Below are positions 13,101-26,800 of a stretch of 64,000 nt of DNA, piece by piece (within the stretch, counting starts at the first letter, position 1; each line of letters opens with the position of its first letter). The notes under the pieces are model-generated. The model made no database searches and was not told the DNA's origin. It saw only the letters and a program-made list of their open reading frames with translations. The DNA comes from Orthonyx spaldingii (taxonomy: Eukaryota > Chordata > Aves > Passeriformes > Orthonychidae), in assembly GCA_013397795.1 (NCBI GenBank), contig VZTJ01002531.1:1240001-1304000 (forward strand), given 5' to 3'. A program made the translations under genes and the position numbers.

Positions 13101-15339
13101 AGTTTTCTTTCACTGCACTGGGAAAGTTCAGATGCTCTTGCTGGGACAGTTCAGATGCCCCAACCCACACTAATTACAAGACAAGTCCTTCCCGTTCATT
13201 TTCATTGTTAAATGCCAGAATCCAGGGAAGGTAGGCTCATAATGAGGCCACTGCTGATTTTTGCACAGGTATTAGTCTCTAGCCAAGAGCTAATTCTCCC
13301 TCTGAAAAACTTTGTTTTCCGGCTTCTGAAACTGCTCTTTCATTCCTAGCATGGTTTAATTGACATGTAAACTATCATACATCTTGTTTTCCTTTCACAT
13401 GAAAGATTACTTGCAAATGGAATGTATCTAAAATGAATGGCTCTGCTCCATCATTGTGCACTGCCCTTTGCAGGAGAAACAACTAATGGGAGAGATGCAT
13501 TGTTCTGGTTGGGATTTACAGCCTCACATTGTCTAATTATTCACAATGCATTATCCATCATACCACGAACCTCTTCACAGGACTAGCAAAAAGCATTTGT
13601 TCTAGTTAAGGAACAAAACCTAAAACAGAGCTATCAAAAGTACGTGCAACCTGCAATGCTTTTTTAATTTTTTGGAGTATCAAACCTGCTGAAGTTTAAC
13701 TTTTTTTTTTAGGAGCTTTTTTTTTGAGCAATGGAATTTCTCAAAATTAATATGGTCAGGTAGTGAGGTGAATTAAGTGTTGACTGATATGATAAAATGT
13801 TTCTAATCTTCATACTAAGAAGTTATTTCAATATCTTTCAGGTTGAAAAATCCTAATCTGCTTTAATTGGCCATTAACAATTATAATACAGTTGTAGAAT
13901 TACACAGGTAGTGAGTTATAATTATTACCTAAATATTATACATTAAATAGATTTGAAATACCAGCTGGGATTAGATGGGTAAAAACTGCTTCCTGATTAT
14001 AAAACACTTTAGGTCAGAGATTAAATACAGAAAAGGTAAATAATGAATGATGGTGTTAACATTAATAAGCATTTGGGGTTATGAGGAAATGATCTGGTTT
14101 GTGTCTGACCATTTTCCACTACAGTGATATCCCTGTTCCAACCATAACTGGTAAGTGGTTGGCTTCTCTGTCTGCAGTCTTGACATTGCACAGAGATTAT
14201 GGGTTTTGACCTGATATTATAAATTCCACTGACCCACTCTTGATTATATACAGCAATGGGATGACATTTGTGTTGCATCTGCACATGACACACAATTCTT
14301 ACAATGCCTCCTGGGCTCTTTATCACAGCAGTCAGCATGGTGAGGATGTCCTGGACATCACTGTGAGGGCAATGGGATCACCTGCAACTCCCTGGTTACT
14401 CAGTGACTAAAAGAACAAAGTTTCTTGAGGTTTTCAGTTCCTGAGTGACAAAAATGCGATAATGAGAACGCTCCTATAGAACAAAACCTCCCAGAATGCA
14501 GTAGATACATCAGCCTTGGTTTATCCTCCTTTGGTGGACCCCTGCAGTAGGTCTCCAATAAACACTTCATCAATAAAAACTCTCTTTATTGCATGGGTTA
14601 GAAAAATGAAAACTGCAGTTCCAGGACATGATCATGGTGCTTAAACAACGAGCCCCGTGCACAAGTTTCCCACCAATCCCACCTGAAATTTAAGCACTTT
14701 TACCACCCAGGCTCAGGGAATAAACTAAGTAACTCTGAGTTTCTTATGGTTAAATGGATTTCTGATCCCACGTGAAGCTAAGACATTCATTGGGAAGTTT
14801 AGTTAGTAAAGCCAGACACACAGCATGGCTTTTCTCAGTCAGCTTGTGAAACTAATGCTGTTTAAACCGAACCACAATGTACATCCCTGCTCAACACTAC
14901 TGATAAGGCAGAGTACAAACTGATCAGACCATCACCAGCGGAGTATCTTTCAGCAATTTCCATGTGATGAAAAGAACCGTCTCCACTCATGTTCACGCTT
15001 TTCATTTTTGCACCAGAGATTATGATATGCAACATATTTCTGTACGTGTTGCGACAGGATGAGACCACACGCACAAAGATAATCAAGAAGAGCAGAAAGT
15101 CACTTCAACTTTCCTTTAATCTATTTGCTAAAATCTGTCATGTTCTGCCCAAAGCACTGTCATTTGTACAGAGCACGCTGTGTTAAAGCTTCAGTCATAC
15201 TACCCAAGTATGAGAATCTGGCAGCAGCCATAATGTAACTGATGTCAGGCCACCACAGCTCACATGTTTCCAGGAGCCTGGCATCTCCAAATAAAAAGGA
15301 CAGCTCTTTATTGCAGTTTTGGAAGTGTGTCCATGTTTC
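7151..15339. other. Unique AT-rich DNA, no confident gene
   Basis: Apart from the candidate exon at 7608-7749, no gene is supported. Minus-strand frames of 96-160 codons at 8952-9248, 9258-9596, 9838-10320, 10199-10510 and 12534-12824 have no family resemblance and no convincing splice or start context. A small direct duplication of GTAGGAATCATTTG occurs at 10552-10565 and 10581-10594. The stretch around 12540-12900 mixes stable-looking AT and GC words and could be a conserved non-coding element, but that impression cannot be tested here. A16-18 type runs occur near 8709 and 9715. Confidence 0.5.
7608..7749 (-). other. Candidate internal exon, unidentified
   Basis: The minus strand shows a pyrimidine-rich acceptor (CCTGTTGTTAG, just 5' of 7749) and a donor GTAAGT (plus 7602-7607). 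These bound a 142-base segment open in one frame. The translation runs AIEMAKHSLGVESTHSAPAQ, then continues for about 28 residues through FPLLLGAEFILPK to NHTSL. It lacks the cysteine/phenylalanine bias of most chance frames in this window. No domain or family is recognised. The in-frame TAA overlaps the donor, so the segment could also end a frame. Chance is not excluded, because the window should contain several consensus donors per strand. Confidence 0.22.
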
Positions 15340-15710
15340 CGACTGAATCACAGAATCACCAGGTTGAAAAAGCCCTTCAAGATCATCAAGTCCACCCCAT
15401 GCCCCAACCCCTCAGCTAAACTAACCCTGCCACTGAGCGCCACGTCCAATCTCTTTTTAAACACGTCCAGGGATGGTGACTCCACCATATCCCCAGGCAG
15501 ACCATTCCAATATTTTATCACTCTTTCTGTAAAAAAGTTTTTCCTAATATCCAACCTATACTTTCCCTGACGCAGCTTAAGACTGTGTCCTCTTGTTCTG
15601 CCAGTTGCTGCCTGGAAAAAGAGACCAACCCCCACTTGACTACAACCACCTTTCAGGAAGTTGTAGACAGTGATAAGGTCACCTCTGAGTGAATCATATA
15701 CATGTCTCTG
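15340..15710 (-). mobile_element. CR1 LINE 3' fragment with open C-terminal ORF2
   Basis: This is a minus-strand CR1 3' end. The plus strand begins with the typical reverse complement of the tail (aatcacagaatcaccaggtt). The minus translation is uninterrupted through the C-terminal ORF2 block: RGDLITVYNFLKGG, then GRTRGHSLKLRQGKYRLDIR, then NFFTERVIKYWNGLP and SLDVFKKRLDVALSG. These are hallmark CR1 C-terminal motifs. The frame stays open for 163 codons (15348-15839), of which about 115 belong to the element. The preserved frame suggests a younger copy than the 6.65 and 46 kb ones. It has no endonuclease or RT core, so it is dead. Confidence 0.93.
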
Positions 15711-18700
15711 TATCTGTGGTGATCTATTTTTCCCTGAAGCATTTGCAAAATATATGAAAACACAACCCACTGTGCAGTTTATTTGCTGTCTCAGAGACGC
15801 CTGAGCCAGTCCATTGAAATTCTGTAGAGTTTGCCTCACTTACCTGACATCCCAAGCGTAAAGGAAGAGGCACCATCAATAATCTACTGCACAAAAGCTG
15901 GCTACGAATACCTTCTCCATGATAGATTAAAATCACATCTCTGTAGGGACAAAGTTCATATCTGTACAGGTTACTAGCACAGATTTATCAACCTGGAAAT
16001 TCACTTTGAAGCAGAGGAATAGTTGGTGGGTCAACTGAGTTGGCTTGTAGGATCACACCAAGAGGATGAGCTCCACATGATGAGATAGATTTTTGTGGGT
16101 TTATCTTTGGAAGAGTGTTTCCTAGGCCCAACCACATTTTTAATAGCTATTACTACTCATCTAGGATAAGAAACTCCCATGCAATCTGCATTCAAGTTAA
16201 TGAGCTGCTTTGGGAAGCATGGTACACTGAATAAAACTCTGATATGTTAGTTCATTTTGGAGTGTGGAAAGAGTTAGAGGCCTTATTCCCCTCAGAAATC
16301 AACAAAGAACATATGTAGTTTGTATGGGGGATAGAAGCTTTAGTTAGTTCAGTTAGTATATTTATGTGTCTCCATTTTTGTTGCAATTTCTAATTATTCA
16401 TTTAAATAGCAACACAGAGGTGCACTCAGAACAACAGGTTCTCTGAAGTTTCCATAATAAAGCCAGCCAGAAATAATGGAGGAGCTGGATACTTGCAGTA
16501 TAAGCCTGTTTTAAGTGTAAAATATCTCTGTGCATCAAAATAAATGTGAGGTCAAATAAAAGGGGTAGATTAAAACTCATTCCAGAGCCCAACTCCTACT
16601 TACACTTTCTGAGTGTTGTAATCCAAAGCTTTGATTCTGCATGCATGCATACATTTAACTTTGAGCTAGGAGGAGTGAAATTTCTTGTAAAAATTAAATT
16701 ATACATGTGCACTTGGAGGATCAGATTCTCATATACTCTATTTACTCAAAAGGATAAAAGAGCCAGAAAAACTTGCAAGACCAGAAAGAAACAAAGAGCA
16801 GATTCCTCCTGGAAAAACTACAGCAGCTGCTTACATTAGAATCAGATTGGCTTTGGCTGTTCAATATTTAGACTCTTCTGTAGCACTTTTCCATCCTGGA
16901 CTACAACTTGACTAATTATGTGTGAAAGGCTTCCATTGAATCACATGCCTACGTTTAAACAGTCCTTAAATATTTATAAGCAATGAATCCTATAGACACC
17001 AGTAATAGTTCCTTAAAAACAAAACAGAACATTCCATAAAATAGTAAAAATCTGTATATTTACAGAAAATACAAGGATTGAGGATACTTGACATCTTGCA
17101 GAATCATGCCCTATTGCAATTTCATTGGAAGGTTTGACACTTTTCCATAAAACTGCTAAAAAAAAGAGCTTTCTTCCATATCTGATCAGTGGAAGATTTT
17201 TCATAAATGTTTGAAATACTTACATTATTAGTAATATGGTCATAGAAATCTTACACAGATCATTATCTCTTGGGAGAACCCTAAAGAAAAACCTTCAAGG
17301 AGTAAAGAATATTTATATTTCTCTTTCTAGCAAATTTCAGCTGCTCATACTTTATGGAGGAACTCTGTGTAAACGCAAGGCTTTCCTGCCAAAGTCAAAA
17401 CCTTCAGCATGTATTTTTCCCAGCTTCACTTTTAATTTATTGAAAAGGCAAAGTTTGGACTGAAGCTGACTTGCAGTGAAGTCAGTATGGGTTGAGGAGT
17501 TAATGCCATATTTAATGCATCCCTGTAGGTAGATATGTTCTTTGGGACTCTAGGTAATATCCTCTCTGGGACTTCCAGCAGCCTCTATGTCTCTTTGCAT
17601 CTTAGTTTTCACACCTTAAAAATGTGAATGTGAGAATATCTGTGATCTGCTGCAGAACGCTTTCAGATTTTCAGGGTGAAAGGTGGAAATTAATGTGAGC
17701 TTCAGTCCTCAAATCACGACAATAAAGATACACAATCATGTCTGATAGCCTGAAAAGGTACCAAAGTACTGCTGAAATAAGCATGACAGCTTTTGGTTTT
17801 TACATGTATTCACGCAGTGCCATTAGAATCAGTGAAGCTGCACAGATAGAGAATGTAGAAGGGGTTTATTCACAAATTACCAGGGTGGATTTTTTCCTTA
17901 AAAGCAGTTCTAGTGGAAACAAACAAAATTAAGGAAAATGACAAATTATTTCCCTCATCATGGCAGGATCAAATAGAGATTTATGTCTTTATTCTTTAGG
18001 GTTTTCTATGGCTGCATGAAACTATGAAAACTTTATATTCAAGGTAACAAAATACAGAATAGTACAAAATAACTTCTACCACCCAATCAAAGCAAATGTA
18101 ACCTTGGGGGAAAAATATGAAAAATCTGCAGACCAGAAATCTCCATCATTTCACCTTTGGATCACAATAAATACTTAATTCCTTAATTTCTTCAAAGTAT
18201 ACCATAAGTGCCTCCATTTATCTACAATGTAGCCTGTCAAAACCAGCCTGGCAAACCATCAGGAGCTGGAGCCGTTTGTGGTGGGACCTGAGTGTTGTTT
18301 TACCGACTGTGGCAGAATCCCTGGGCAGTTCTGTTGGGTTTATTTCATGTACACAATATACAAGAGTATCTCTAAGGCAACAGAGAGCTCCTGAGCAGAG
18401 ACCAAAAGGCTTTATATAAAAAGACATTCTGAGAACAGCCAGCTCAAGAAAATGCTTTATTCTGAGGTTTATTGGAAAGAAACTCTACCATTACAATCAT
18501 TAACAGCCTGCTGTAGACTCAAGTAGAAGGTTATTTTTTATAATTTAGGCTTTACTTTTAAAGTATTTGACTTCTGAAGATGTACACAATAAATTAATTT
18601 CATCACAAGACAGGGCCTGAATATATCAATGGTGACCAGTGGGAATGGTGTTTATCATTTCCACACATTTCAGATACCTTTTTTCATGACTGCTCCACCT

Positions 18701-21700
18701 CGAGAGGGTAAAAACCAAGCCTCAGTCTTGAAATTAAAGGTCCTGTTTAAAGGATTGGTTGACTGAATAAAGACATAATTTGGATAAGACCCATAGCAAG
18801 TACACCTACAGATAAACGCATTTCTGACTGGGTAGGTTTCCCTTTCAAGAGTTATTTATGTGTGATCTGGTAACAACTTCTCATATTGCAGTTCTGAGCA
18901 CAATCTTGCCTGTGCAGTTGGGTCTGGCTCTGCAAGGCTGGTTATTTCATCCAGTGCTCTTCTCTGTAATCCCATAGGCCAATATTTTGCTACTACAGTG
19001 ATGGGCCAGCTAATTGTGAAATCTTAATTATAGACTGATAACTTTGAAAACCCTAATTTCTTTCAGAAAAGAAACATAAATCACCAAAAAATGAAATAAC
19101 TGCTTTCAGATCAAAATACTAAACCTAAAAATGTCTATTAGCAGCCGTGGTAAACTGTTCCAGTGTACTTTGAAGTGGAAATTCAGAGAATTTTATGAAA
19201 TTCTGCAAATCTTGAGTTACACTTGGAATGTATTTCCACTGGGTTATCAGAACTGAGCAGCTACTCTATGAACAGTAATAGGTACAGATAAAGAAAAGCA
19301 ATAAAATGATTACCACTGTGTGGAAATTATGAAAATGTTATATTAAAAGTGCTCATCTGGAAAAAAAAAAACCTGCTGCATACATTTCAGCTGTGTTATA
19401 GGTTTTCCTGCAGGCCTGCATATGAGGACTTCACACAGATCATGAACTTGCTTGTGCTCTTGTTATTGCTTTCTTAAGAGAATAATATTTCTTTTCTTAT
19501 TCCTGTATCAGCCAACATCTTGACTTGTATGCAAAAGGAATAAGAACTGGAACACAAGTTTTAACCTTACTCCTGTGGTTTTTTGAGCTCAAACCTCTGT
19601 TCAGTGAGAGGTATTGATTTACTGCAGGTCCAGCTGAAGCACTAAAGGGGTTCCAGTTCAACCATTAGCCCCTGACCCTACTGCCCTGCAAGGACAGTGG
19701 AAAATCCCAACACAATATTGTGTCTTTCTGTTCCTCAGCTTAAAAAAAACTCTTCTGTAAATGCACATGTATACACAGGGCTGCCTGAGGCTTTCAAGGA
19801 ACATGCCTTGCATCAGGGTTTCAGAAGGCTTAGAACTCCTGTATCATTTGTTGCCTCTCTCCTGATCTCTGGGATAAACTATAGAGCTACATTAAATTTT
19901 AGTCACTTACACTTAATCCTGAAACGCGGGAGAAAAACAGAGCCCTATTTTTAGTTGAAACTCATTTGTAGTGGTAAAAACTTGGGTGGTGCTCATAAAT
20001 TCCTTCAAGAGAAAGTCCAGCTAAAGTGAAGAGCTAGCAGCAGCCAAGGCTGCTGCCTATCAAAGTGTTAAAGCATAAAACAACCCAGTAAAACTTTGGT
20101 AGAGCTACAGGGCAAACAGCCTTCAAAGAACATATTGCACTGCCTGGAAAACCCCAAATCTAATTTAACAATAAAAAACAAATAGAGTTCAACAGAAATT
20201 ACTCAAAAATCAATGGAATTGAATCTTATCAGTTACAGGGGTTTTGAACATATTAGAGAACTCTGGTTAGGGTATCTCATTGCCTGTTGGTTTAGATTTG
20301 ATTTTGCTGAAGGGCATGAGTCTCTATTTTATTTTTTAACAAGACACCAGTCTTAACGTGGTCTTTGTTCACTGGAGTGCACAGGCTGCAGGCATGGTCT
20401 GCTTCCATTGAACGGATTGGAAGGGGAAAATGTTTATGCTTCCCTGCTCCATGCCCACATGCCAGAAACCAAAACACATTCACTAACATCAGCAGAGATT
20501 CAATTACAGAATTAATCCTTTCAAGCAGGTGGTTTCTGGTGAATCCAGTGCCAGAAACAGGCTCCATGTCAGGTAAATCCAACTTCTACTGCCAAGGAGT
20601 TAATCAAATCGTTATTATAACTTATTACTTGTCTAATTTGAGGCCTGCAAAGCACTGTAAACATTTCCCAGTTATTCATAAGTAGCACACCAATTATCCA
20701 TGTCCAGATACCAGGGCAGATAGATAAATTGATTATTTTGCAATTTAACACATGAATTAATGCATGTGTGTCTGTGTCTGCACACACCATTCAGAAATTT
20801 ATCAGCAAGTCTGTTTCTTACATCATTTGGCATCTTTCCGCCAGCAAAAAACATCAAGGAGCCCTTAAATACATATATAGACTGTCACATAAACTGCAAT
20901 AACTCTTAGTAACAGCTTTAAATCATGAAGTAAAAAATAAGGTTGTAATATTAATGTTCACTGGCGCTGGTTACACATCATTGTACGGACAAAGGAGCTG
21001 TCAAAGGGGATCAGGAATCTCTGGCCTTTTAAATGCTTCCACTGAGGGTGGCTAAGTTTCAGAGAAAGTGAACCTCCCTTCCAAGTATAATGCACTAAAC
21101 CAATTATGCCAAACCCAGCAGGTGATTAGCTTATGCCCTGAAGCATGAGATTTGATTATTCTTATCTTGGTTTGCATACTGGAGCTACAAATATTATTAA
21201 TGGTCATAAAATCATCCAACCTTAAAAAAAAAAAAAAAATCTAGCCTGAAATTTTGATTGGGTGACCTCTATGTGTGGCAAATTCCGAAGGTTCCTTTTG
21301 TTTAAGCTGAATGTCGTAGCTGTCACGTGGACACCTGTATTCATTGATATCCCAGGACATGAGTACAAAACCTGACCACTCTGTGTGCACTTTGCCCTTG
21401 GAGAGCAGGAGGTGTGAGCTCCACAACTGTGCTCTGGGTAAGAAGATCCTATATAGGTCTCAATGAATAACTGAGCATATAATTGTCCTTGAGACCTTTT
21501 TAAAGGGAAGCAATGAAAAAGTTTCTTCACAGAAACACTACAAGACAGGGCTGCAGAGTTTTTCATTATTAGGTCATCATTTAATGGGAATGTAACACTG
21601 CCAGAACTACTGAAAAGTGATCCAAAGACCACTGACACCAATGGGAAATGTTTTGTGGATTTCAATGGACTTTGGGCTAAGCCTCAGACAAGCTAAATCA

Positions 21701-23317
21701 CACTGCCTGGTTTGGGCTGCAGCTGTAACAGACGATCCCCAGTCCTATTTAAATTAGGGTGAACCACCGAGGAACAAGTCATAACCTCTCTAAAGATCTT
21801 TCCCCAGACAACCCACAAACAAGGCTCTGTCTCAATATCGAGCTCTTCCAGCAAGGTGTGTCAATTTACAATTACACTGATTGGATTGCAAGTACCATTC
21901 TGCTGCCCTGTTATTCCACTGTGATTTTTTCAAAATCCTCCAGATTTTAATATGTCACCCCGCACTGGGAAGCACGCTAGTGCAGAGTCATTTTTGTCTT
22001 AGTAATAAATTATTTCCTCCGAGACGCAAACAACAGCTCCTGCCTTTTGAAAGCCTGGCTGGGAGAAGGTTCTTGGATAAATAGCCTCACTTAGAAAACA
22101 TATTTGCAAAAGCCTTTGAGAAAGTGCCCTGTGTATGACAGTTTCAAATGGTGCTTGAAGAACACTGTACTCAACCTGACACAAAACTGAAGACTTTTTA
22201 TTGGAACTTCCAATCTAAATGTCCTTTAGGCAACCAGCTAAATCGTAATGAACTGTTTGTGTTTGGCCTTTGAAACAAAAAGAAAGCGAGAACTGAATCA
22301 AAGACCAAAAACATGAAATCAGTCACATTAAGAACACACTAAGGAGTGTCTCTCAACTGTTTTGGGTTGTTTAGTTCATTTCCAAAAAGCTTTTAGGATC
22401 TGAACTTGCAAACAGAGTGAAAGAGTGCATTTGAAAGACCCAACAGCAAAATTTGCTACTTTAAGTTTATGATTTTTTTTATTTTTCTTTTTTTTAAATA
22501 CTGTCAAAGAGTCCATCTTTCTTTTGTTTCAAAGTGGGAAAACTTTAGCTCTTGAAATTCAGTAAGATTGAAAAGGTAATGAAATCTGTGGTTCCTTCAT
22601 TAGTGATCCTAAGGCTGCTACACTATCCAGGAGCATGGCTCCAGTTATATTGACACACAAACAACTTTCCAGGAGACCTTGGAAGGAAAAGGAACCACTT
22701 GAGTGAATTAACTGGTGCCTAAGGTCAATTTGTTGCTCTGGCCAAGTTTTTCTATGCAAGTTCACTTAAGGACTTCATTCCCTGAGTTAAGATGTCGATA
22801 TCACCAAGACCCAAATACCTCTTGTCACCTGCGTTCCCTGACCCTTTTTCAGCCAGGAAGAGATCTCACACTGAGCAGTATTATAAGACCATTATGCTGA
22901 CCTTTTCCTGATTTGCAAGTCAAACTAATTGAATTATCAGTTACACTTATTTTCCAATGGTGTATTAAGGGAGAAATTTCAGGATGTAAAAAAAGAGGAA
23001 ATGCATTGCTGAAACAAACTTTTGTTCTGTATCTTCTCAAAGAAGGAACTGGAAAACTAATTTAATTTGCCATTTATATCTGGCAGCATGACTTCTAAAA
23101 TATTGAACTGTAGAAGAATATTATTAATTTAGTCCAAATGTGAAATTGGGAAGCATGTCCATTCACTAAGGCCCTAGCAGCTAATAAATTGGGCTTTTCT
23201 TATTTCTCCTATCAAGTAAAAGAAAGCCAGACCACTCTATGAATATTGAAATTTCTCAGCTGCTCCACCTCCAACAACATCTCAGCTAAACTCAATTCCC
23301 AATTTGGAATTTGAAAT
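15711..23317. other. Unique AT-rich DNA, no recognisable gene
   Basis: There are no frames with protein resemblance and no recognisable transposon. An A16 run lies at 21224-21239 and a T-rich patch near 22470-22496. The stretches 20330-20660 and 20950-21215 are less monotonous than their surroundings and could be conserved non-coding DNA. That is an impression, not a measurement. Frames such as 20292-20582 (96 codons, minus) and 21222-21665 (147 codons, minus) are low-complexity at the ends and unassigned. Confidence 0.5.
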
Positions 23318-23395
23318 AAATATTTTTATATATATGTTTATATCTACATCCTAAAAATTCATGTATGTATGTGTATACACACACCTACTCCCTAC
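23318..23395. repeat. Alternating TA/TG/CA tract
   Basis: A degenerate alternating purine/pyrimidine stretch runs from a TATATATATG core through GTATGTATGTGTATACACAC. It is an imperfect dinucleotide microsatellite, probably length-variable. Confidence 0.65.
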
Positions 23396-23555
23396 ATACA
23401 AACTCCGTGAGTAGGCACCTGCCTTGGCAATCTCTTAAGCAGACAGATTGAATACACTTAAATTGCTACAGCTTAATAACTTTGAAGCTCCACATGAATT
23501 GATTTTGGTGCTATTATACTGCCTTATCAGCAAATCCCCTGTCAAAGGAGAGGAT

Positions 23556-23592
23556 TTGCGTGCGTGTGCGTCCGCCTGTGTGTGCACGCCTG
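23556..23592. repeat. Alternating GT/GC tract
   Basis: The run TTGCGTGCGTGTGCGTCCGC followed by CTGTGTGTGCACGC is mostly alternating purine/pyrimidine with several CpGs. In the AT-rich surroundings it stands out as potential Z-DNA-forming sequence and a small CpG cluster. Confidence 0.6.
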
Positions 23593-23727
23593 TAAATAAG
23601 GGAATTTTACTACAGTGGTAGTAGAACCTACAAATCGAGCTTTAAAAGTATCATCTGCAGTGCACAGAGGTCATGTTTTACGGTGGCAAGGAAAAGAGAA
23701 GGAACATCTTATGAACAAGGTGCTGGA

Positions 23728-23820
23728 CGAGGACTTCAGAGGCTCAGGTTCAATTTCTCACTCTGCCAGGGGCTGCTTCCATGACCCTGAACAACTCACA
23801 GTTAAGCAAATGTTCAAGAA
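23728..23820 (+). mobile_element. Possible MIR-like ancient SINE
   Basis: The order of words resembles the MIR core. It has a tRNA B-box-like GGTTCAATTT at 23747-23756, then CACTCTGCCA, then a segment resembling the MIR phrase for 'tgtgaccttgggcaagt' (here CATGACCCTGAACAACTCAC), then TTAAGC. MIR elements are ancient tRNA-derived SINEs, present at low copy in birds. The match is by eye and diverged. A chance resemblance or another tRNA-SINE is possible. Confidence 0.45.
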
Positions 23821-26800
23821 ACCTTTTGTCTCAAGAGCAATATTGCCTTTCACCCCTGCTTTGTACTTGCACATAGACTACAAACACTTTGCACCAGATC
23901 CTGGGAGGTGGTTTGGTGGAAAGGGTGTTCTCTGAGGTTTTTACTCTGGGTAAATAGAGCATCCTGCAAAGCTCAGCCCTGTGCTTTGCAATCTATGAAT
24001 TTCTGTGGCAAACAAATACTTAAATAATTTTACTTTGCAAATGAGGACCAGAATTGTCGTATCTCATTTCAGTTCTCAGTATTCTAAGAGAATACACATT
24101 AACGCCATATAAAGTAGGGGATTACTAAGAGGAAAAAAAAGGCAGGATGGTAGTTGAGCAAAGGATAATTAGCATGATCTGTATTCCTACCAGGTATCCC
24201 ACTACCTCAGCTAAGAATACAAATGGAAGGGTCACATAGGCAAACATTGTATTTATATTACTAGAGCAAACGGAGATCCAAAGTTACAGTTGTCATTGGC
24301 AATCATAATTTATTTTTGTAATACCCTATTCATAAGCCACAGAGTATTTTTCTGACAACAATCTAAGGAAAAAAATGGCTAGATTGGAATTTGAATGTAA
24401 TAAATTAGGAGTATTCAATGTAAAAAAAAAAAAAAGGTCAGATTTGGCAGAAAGATCAGCCCGCCAAACATAGCTTCAACTTTCAAATGATATTTTTCAT
24501 GCATGCTCAGTGTTTATCAGTTAACAAGTTATCTTTCCTAGATTTCCCCATTTTATCGATTCTTTCCTTTGAGCTTGACATGGCCAAGAGCTGGGCAAGC
24601 GGCTCCCTCTGGTGCTGACACCAACGAGGCTCTCCAGGTTTTACAGACCTTGCTCTCTGCATTTCAGTCTGGAATCCGATTGTTGAAACTCAGCATTAGG
24701 AAAGACTGGCTTTGATAGTCTGCAGAATTATTTATTTTCATGCCTGGGTTTAGCTACGCAGTGAAATTGTCTTCAGAGAGACAGCCCTGAAAGCACCACA
24801 CCACTCACTATGGTATCATCATGGGACTTCTTAAAACCAAAAATAAGACAGGACTTGTTGGTAGCATTTAAACATAACCCACTGCTGTGATTAAGAACCA
24901 GCTTGAATATTTGAAACATCAAATATTTTCTGAATTAAAGTGAGAGAGCAGCTCAAGTATATTATCAGCCAAATGTCAAGTAGCTTGCTGCACTAACACC
25001 AAGCACAACTTTTTGTGCTTAGAATTACACATCTTGGTGTTTACATATTTTTTTAGTTCTACTAGAATTTTCACTCTCTGTGAAACTAAGCCACTGTAGC
25101 ACTGCAGTTAGTGCTTCTCTGAATTTCTGACCCTACACAAAATATGAAGAAGAGGTGCATTAGTTGGCATCACAGATGTTGTCATCACAGTTTTATGGTA
25201 GTTGAAGTTGTGTCACAATTTTCATTACATTTTCCTAATTATTCAGAGCTATTTTTAAAACATTAAAAAATTATGCACATAAATTTCTACCTGGGAAGTT
25301 ATAATCCTCAGGGAAATATGTTTATATCCAAGGAGAAAATGAAATTTTAAATATTTTTTAACAAAGTATTTTAATAATCTAACTGGATTCTAACTCATCA
25401 CAAATACTGATTTCTTTCAAAAATACAATCTAAGTTTAGCACAAAATTATTTTGTTTAAGAAACAGTCATTTTATGAATGGCCAGAACCACATACATCCC
25501 TATGTGCTTTGTTATTTTGGAAGAAACATTCTTGAGAAGAACTAAATACTGCTGCTTCATGAGAGCTGAAAGCATCCATCAGGGTCCAACATGATTTCAC
25601 CACATCAAACTTTCCTCATTTTCAAAGATCCTTACAAAGGGCCAGGCTCACAAGAGGGGATCATTCCTTGCACTGCCGGTGTCTGAACCAGGAAGAGATG
25701 CCAAATGAAGGCAGACCTGTGGCTCCCCCATTAACAGGAGGTTTAATATTTTCTTGCTTCATCTACCAGATCCTTTATACAAATTCTCCCAACTTTTGAA
25801 CTATGCAGTGTTACACACAATGATTTCAAGAGGCAGCACTGTATTTTTTTCCATCTGCAGTGAGCTTTCCAAGCATTCATTAATCCTCACAGCATCTCAG
25901 GGTAGCAGTTCAATTTATGGATGGGAAAACAAAATAGATTGAGTGCTGGAATTCATTTTAATGTGAGTGCCAAGCAAAGGAATGAGAGTGAAAGTGCTCC
26001 CAGTGTTTCTTCCTTGTGGACATGCAGCAGCTAAAGCCATAGACATGGCTCTGCTGCAGAAACCTGGCACAGCATCATTGCTGCATCTCAGCCCCAGCAA
26101 CTGGGTGGAAAGCAAGGAAAGCAAAGCCTCTGCACCATTCTAGTGAACGGGATATGGTAAAGAGGGGAAAATAGGAACAAAAAGAACCAAAAAAAATGGA
26201 GATAAGAATGAGGGCGATGCAAAATGTTTCTAAACAGTCAAAAAGGAAAGCTGTGGCACCCTTTAAGGTCTTCTCCATCATTAAGGCTCCAGATGCTACA
26301 AAATTTATGTTTGGGTCATGATCTTGCTCCTAATTATTCTAGCAAACTTAGTAAAATATAGAAAGTTAAGAATCAAGTTTGGCCTCAGAAACAAGCTTCA
26401 AAAACATCAACAGTTGCAAGAGTGCAAAATGATGGATGTGAACAAAGAGCAACGAAATCAGAAGGGCTTGCATACTCTAAAAATTGCTCTGCTCTGAAAT
26501 GTTAGTTGCAGCATATATTAAAAACAACAGAAAATCTCTTTTTCTTTAATGACCTCTTTAAAGTAATGTTTGTAGTTCAGTATTGGTCAATCTGTGCTAA
26601 GACTTTCACTTGGTCTCTACATAGCCTAAAATGTTCCAAATACAAGCTAAAAGTCAATCTACATTTTTATATTTGGAATTTTTTGAGAACAAGCAAACTA
26701 AAAAGCAGAGCAAAGTAGAGTTAACCATGCATTTCCCATTAATTCATTAAAGACTCAAAAATTGACAAAGTCACTGTGTGATTAAATGAAATGCTATTTC

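Noticed and set aside
21222..21665. 147-codon minus-strand frame
   Set aside because: It ends in poly-phenylalanine from an A-run, with no recognisable motif.
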